Source: Nocardia thailandica NBRC 100428
GTDB lineage: Bacteria > Actinomycetota > Actinomycetes > Mycobacteriales > Mycobacteriaceae
Length of the DNA: 64,000 nucleotides
NCBI RefSeq assembly: GCF_000308795.1
Contig: NZ_BAGK01000244.1
Coordinates: 1 to 64,000, forward strand
Direction: 5' to 3'
The translations under genes and the position numbers were made by a program. The notes under the pieces were generated by a model. That model did no database searches. It was not told the origin of the DNA and saw only the letters and a list, made by a program, of their open reading frames with translations. The first letter of the stretch is position 1; each line of letters starts with the position of its first letter. Below are positions 60,673-64,000 of the stretch, piece after piece.

Positions 60673-61659
60673 ATGAGCACGCCAGTTCGCGACCTGATCA
60701 TCGTCGGCTCGGGACCGGCGGGCTACACCGCCGCCGTCTACGCCGCCCGCGCCGAACTGCAGCCGCTGGTCTTCGAGGGCACCCAGTTCGGTGGCGCGCT
60801 GATGACCACCACCGAGGTCGAGAACTTCCCCGGCTTCCGCGACGGCATCATGGGCCCCGACCTGATGGAACAGATGCGCGAGCAGGCCAAGCGTTTCGGC
60901 GCCGACCTGCGCACCGAGGACGTCGACGCGCTCGACCTGACCGGTCCCGTCAAGAAGGTCACCGTCGGCGACGAGACCTTCGAGGCCTACGCGGTCATCC
61001 TGGCCATGGGTTCGGCCGCCCGCTACCTGGGCGTCCCCGGCGAGCAGGAACTGCTCGGCCGCGGCGTGAGCGCGTGCGCCACCTGCGACGGCTTCTTCTT
61101 CCGCGGCCAGGACATCGTCGTGGTCGGCGGCGGCGACTCGGCCATGGAGGAAGCGACCTTCCTCACCAAGTTCGCCTCCAGCGTCACCATCGTGCACCGC
61201 CGCGAGGAGTTCCGCGCCTCGCGGATCATGCTCGAGCGCGCCAAGGCCAACGAGAAGATCAAGTTCGTGCTCAACGCCGAGGTCGTCAAGGTCAACGGCG
61301 AGACCAGTGTCACCGGCCTCACCCTGCGCGACACCCGCACCGGCGAGGAATCCGAGCTCGCGGCGACCGGCATGTTCGTCGCCATCGGCCACGACCCGCG
61401 CAGCGAACTCGTCACCGGCCAGGTCGATCTCGACGACGAGGGCTACGTGAAGGTGACCGATCCCGGCACCGCGACCAGCCTGCCCGGCGTCTTCGCCGCG
61501 GGCGACCTCGTCGATCACACCTACCGCCAGGCGATCACCGCCGCGGGCACCGGCTGCCGCTCGGCCATCGACGCCGAGCGCTGGCTGGCCGAGCAGGGCG
61601 ATATCACCAGCAACACCCTCGAGCACGCGGATCGCCCGGTTGCCGCCCAGGGCAACTGA
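60673..61659 (+). CDS. trxB: Thioredoxin reductase
   Basis: 328 aa, ATG 60673. FAD site IIVGSGPAGYTAAVYAARA, redox pair CATC in GVSACATCDGFFF, NADPH site VVGGGDSAMEEATFL, and GVFAAGDLVDHTYRQAITAAGTGC. It reduces thioredoxin with NADPH. Forms trxB-trxA with the next gene; matches Rv3913. Confidence 0.97.
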   Translation: MSTPVRDLIIVGSGPAGYTAAVYAARAELQPLVFEGTQFGGALMTTTEVENFPGFRDGIMGPDLMEQMREQAKRFGADLRTEDVDALDLTGPVKKVTVGDETFEAYAVILAMGSAARYLGVPGEQELLGRGVSACATCDGFFFRGQDIVVVGGGDSAMEEATFLTKFASSVTIVHRREEFRASRIMLERAKANEKIKFVLNAEVVKVNGETSVTGLTLRDTRTGEESELAATGMFVAIGHDPRSELVTGQVDLDDEGYVKVTDPGTATSLPGVFAAGDLVDHTYRQAITAAGTGCRSAIDAERWLAEQGDITSNTLEHADRPVAAQGN

Positions 61660-61697
61660 TTTCGCGCGCCGCACGTAGTAGAAGCAAGGAGACATCC

Positions 61698-62027
61698 ATG
61701 TCCGAGCACAAGACGGTCACCGTCACCGACGCGTCCTTCGCCGACGACGTCCTGCTCAGCGAGAAGCCGGTGCTGGTCGACTTCTGGGCCGACTGGTGCG
61801 GCCCGTGCAAGATGGTCGCCCCGGTGCTCGAGGAGATCGCGGGCACGCACGCCGACAAGCTGACCGTCGCCAAGGTGGATGTCGACGCCAACCCGGGCAC
61901 CGCCCGCGATTACGAGATCCTGTCCCTGCCCACTATGATGCTTTTCCGCGGTGGCAAGCCGGTCAAGACGATCGTGGGCGCCAAGGGGAAGGCCGCACTG
62001 CTGCGGGAGCTCGACGGAGAGATCTGA
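61698..62027 (+). CDS. trxA: Thioredoxin
   Basis: 109 aa. Active site WADWCGPCKMVAPVLEEIA with the CGPC disulphide, and SLPTMMLFRGGK (cis-Pro). AAGGAG ribosome site. Matches Rv3914 (TrxC) and is the substrate of the reductase encoded just upstream. Confidence 0.97.
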   Translation: MSEHKTVTVTDASFADDVLLSEKPVLVDFWADWCGPCKMVAPVLEEIAGTHADKLTVAKVDVDANPGTARDYEILSLPTMMLFRGGKPVKTIVGAKGKAALLRELDGEI

Positions 62028-62195
62028 AGCCGCGAAACCGGGTCCCCGGGGGCGACTCGCCGTAGGATGCCTGCACCCGGGATTCCCGAATTACCGCCCG
62101 GGTCTGAGACAATCGACCACGCTCCGGTCATGTGAGGGTGTATGCCGTCGCATGAGTGGGTACCCGGGTTTGACGGAAGGAAAGGGCTCTCACCC

Positions 62196-63389
62196 ATGCA
62201 CCGACTTCGTCACGGCGATTCAGGACCAGCCGTAGCAGAGGTTCGGAGCACCCTCGCCGGTCTCGGTTTCCTCGACGGTTCCCCGGTGCCCGCGACGGCG
62301 CCGGAGTACTGGAAGGACACCGACGCGGCCTTCGACCATCACCTCGACTCGGCGGTGCGCGCGTTCCAGCAGCAGCGCGGCCTGCTCGTCGACGGTGTCG
62401 TCGGCCCGGCGACCTACCGGGCGCTCAAGGAAGCTTCCTACCGGCTCGGGGCTCGCACGCTCATCTACCAGCTCTCGGCGCCGCTCTACGGCGACGACGT
62501 GGCCACGCTGCAGCGCAGGCTGTCGGACCTGGGTTTCTATGTCCACCGGGTGGACGGCTACTTCGGCCAGCACACGCACGAGGGGCTGACCGCGTTCCAG
62601 AAGGAGATCGGCCTGGCCGCGGACGGCATCTGCGGCCCGGACACCCTGCGCTCGCTGGACCTGCTCGGCGCCCGCGTCACCGGCGGCAATCCGCACCGCA
62701 TCGCCGAAGAGGAAGTGGTGCACCGCGCCGGCCCGCAGCTGACGGGCAAGCGGATCGTCATCGATCCCGGATTCGGCGGCGCCGACAAGGGTTTGGCCGT
62801 GCCGTCGGAGTACGGCGACGTCTACGAGTCGGAGATCCTGTGGGACCTGGCGGCCCGGCTCGAGGGCCGCATGGCCGCCACCGGCATGGAGACCTTCCTG
62901 TCCCGGCCGTGGAAGGACAACCCCAACGACGCCGAGCGCGCCGAGACCTCGAACTCCTTCGAGGCCGACCTGATGATCTCGCTGCGCTGCGCGCGCAGCG
63001 ACAGCCCGTCGGCCAACGGCGTCGCCAGCTTCTACTACGGCAACTCCCACGGTTCGGTGTCGATGATCGGCCAGGTGCTGGCCGGGTTCATCCAGCGCGA
63101 GGTGGTCGCGCGGACCTCCCTGCAAGACTGCCGCACCCACCAGCGCACCTGGGACCTGCTGCGGCTCACCAAGATGCCGACCGTCCAGGTCGACCTGGGC
63201 TACCTCACCAATTCCTACGACGCGGCGGTGCTGACCAACCCGCGCAGCCGCGACATCATCGCCGAGGCCATCCTCGTCTCGGTCAAGCGCCTGTACCTGC
63301 TCGGCCAGGACGACCAGCCCACCGGCACCTACACCTTCGCCGAGCTGCTGGCCGAGGAACTGGCCGCCGCCGACGGCGGGAACCGCTGA
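62196..63389 (+). CDS. cwlM: CwlM, catalytically dead amidase-like regulator
   Basis: 397 aa from ATG 62196 (GGAAGGAAAGGG); an upstream ATG 62142 adds 18 residues and also has GAGGG, so the start is uncertain. Two peptidoglycan-binding-type domains (LRHGDSGPAVAEVRSTLAGLGFL, and DDVATLQRRLSDLGFYVHRVDGYFG) and an amidase_3 domain. Zinc ligands are lost: DPGFGG for DPGHGG, SLRCARS for the SLHAN His, and VDLGYLTN for the catalytic Glu. In M. tuberculosis CwlM is a PknB-controlled activator of MurA rather than an enzyme; the threonine-containing end PTGTYTFAELLAEEL is conserved. Confidence 0.94.
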   Translation: MHRLRHGDSGPAVAEVRSTLAGLGFLDGSPVPATAPEYWKDTDAAFDHHLDSAVRAFQQQRGLLVDGVVGPATYRALKEASYRLGARTLIYQLSAPLYGDDVATLQRRLSDLGFYVHRVDGYFGQHTHEGLTAFQKEIGLAADGICGPDTLRSLDLLGARVTGGNPHRIAEEEVVHRAGPQLTGKRIVIDPGFGGADKGLAVPSEYGDVYESEILWDLAARLEGRMAATGMETFLSRPWKDNPNDAERAETSNSFEADLMISLRCARSDSPSANGVASFYYGNSHGSVSMIGQVLAGFIQREVVARTSLQDCRTHQRTWDLLRLTKMPTVQVDLGYLTNSYDAAVLTNPRSRDIIAEAILVSVKRLYLLGQDDQPTGTYTFAELLAEELAAADGGNR

Positions 63390-63402
63390 GCACCACCTAC
63401 CG

Positions 63403-63440
63403 CGAAAAGGCCCGCAGGATTCGTCCTGCGGGCCTTTTCG
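63403..63440. terminator. Bidirectional Rho-independent terminator
   Basis: 17-base perfect stem (CGAAAAGGCCCGCAGGA at 63403-63419, pairing with 63424-63440) and a TTCG tetraloop, with A and T runs at the two ends. It lies between the converging cwlM and the Rv3916c-like gene, so it stops both. Confidence 0.92.
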
Positions 63441-63452
63441 TCGCCGAGGTGG

Positions 63453-64000
63453 TCAGCGGGCGCCGACGCGGTTCGGCACGGTCATGGAGGCCGCGGCGAG
63501 CAGCTGGTCCAGCGCGCGCTCGACGTCTTCCTTCCAGCCGTGATCGGAGTCCAGCTCCAGGCGCAGCCGCGGGAACCGGTGATGCGGCGCGACGACCTCG
63601 AAACCGACGTCCTCGAGGAAGTCGGCGTCGATCATGCACGTCTCCGGGGTGCACTGCGCGGCCTGGGCGGGGTCACGCAGCGGCGCGGCGATGCGTTCCA
63701 TCAGCCGCATGGAGGACCCGATCCCGCGATCCGAGAGCGCGCTGCTCGGGGGACCGGACCGGATGCCGAAAGCCTCCAGCGCGCGCACGCCACGACGCAC
63801 CAGATCGGCCACCACGCTCTGGATGAGCCGGTGGGCTACGTCGGCCTCCTCGTAGGGGAATTCGGCCTGCAGCGTGGTCAGCAGGACCGCGTCCGGGCTC
63901 ACGGGGGAGGTGGGGAACAGCGTCGCCCGCGGCACCGTGCTCGGCGGCGAGTACAGCGCGCAGCCGGCGATGTTGCCGTCCACCTGAGCGACCTGCCCGC
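63453..64000 (-). CDS. Rv3916c-like protein (partial, N-terminus beyond window end)
   Basis: The frame is open through base 64000 (residues GQVAQVDGNIAGCALYSPPSTVPRA before the first internal start), so the N-terminus is missing. It has a GNAT-like start (VDGNIAGCALY), FPYEEADVAHRLIQSVVADLVRRGVRALEAFGIR, and CTPETCMIDADFLEDVGFEVVAPHHRFPRLRLEL. Position next to cwlM and the pattern match Rv3916c, an uncharacterised acetyltransferase-like protein. parB would follow outside the window. Confidence 0.82.
   Translation of the reverse strand, partial: GQVAQVDGNIAGCALYSPPSTVPRATLFPTSPVSPDAVLLTTLQAEFPYEEADVAHRLIQSVVADLVRRGVRALEAFGIRSGPPSSALSDRGIGSSMRLMERIAAPLRDPAQAAQCTPETCMIDADFLEDVGFEVVAPHHRFPRLRLELDSDHGWKEDVERALDQLLAAASMTVPNRVGAR

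Overview
The window is high-GC actinobacterial DNA of the mycolic-acid group, most likely Nocardia or a close relative (inference). Three things point there. The right end (about 48.6-64 kb) follows the conserved mycobacterial gene order pcnA, mutT4-type Nudix, Rv3909-like, murJ/mviN, sigM, anti-SigM, trxB, trxA, cwlM, Rv3916c-like, which lies close to parAB and the replication origin in that group. The left end is a complete YrbE/Mce lipid-import operon. The middle holds an XRE/DUF397 pair of a kind common in Nocardia and Streptomyces.

Layout. 1-9.5 kb (minus strand): yrbEA-yrbEB-mceA-F in one chain of overlapping genes, then a Mce-associated membrane protein cut by the window start. 9.5-10.0 kb: a divergent regulatory region rich in dyads. 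10.0-18.4 kb: secreted S1 protease, LppU-like lipoprotein, beta-lactamase-fold hydrolase, cytochrome P450, L,D-transpeptidase and a large MMPL/RND transporter. 18.4-19.2 kb: a non-coding regulatory region. 19.2-33.0 kb: an isoprenoid gene cluster on the plus strand. 33.0-48.6 kb: a mixed accessory region with a Ser/Thr kinase carrying Sel1/TPR-like repeats, MBL hydrolase, M13 (Zmp1-like) peptidase, DUF397/XRE pair, pirin, MFS exporter, Ca-binding-repeat protein, secreted DUF4185 protein, a 75-bp tandem repeat and pxpCBA (5-oxoprolinase). 48.6-64 kb: the conserved near-origin block.

The centrepiece is the 13.7-kb terpenoid locus: polyprenyl diphosphate synthase, squalene/phytoene-synthase-like protein, a 21-codon micro-ORF, di-iron desaturase, NnrU/ICMT-like membrane protein, mevalonate kinase, diphosphomevalonate decarboxylase, phosphomevalonate kinase, type 2 IPP isomerase, HMG-CoA reductase, HMG-CoA synthase and two Baeyer-Villiger-type monooxygenases. 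Almost every junction is an ATGA stop/start overlap. A strong promoter-like sequence precedes it and an 11-bp perfect hairpin follows it. It encodes a whole mevalonate route from acetoacetyl-CoA to IPP/DMAPP plus prenyl elongation and oxidative tailoring, yet no canonical terpene cyclase is visible. The product cannot be read from the sequence and may be undescribed.

Other points of note are the 75-bp repeat array that contains the stop codons of two converging genes, 10-bp iterons between pxpB and pxpC, a very long Pro/Gly/Arg-rich N-terminal extension on MurJ, five copies of a DGPTxRxT motif in the anti-SigM protein, and several palindromic operator candidates. No tRNA, rRNA, insertion sequence, prophage or CRISPR array was seen.
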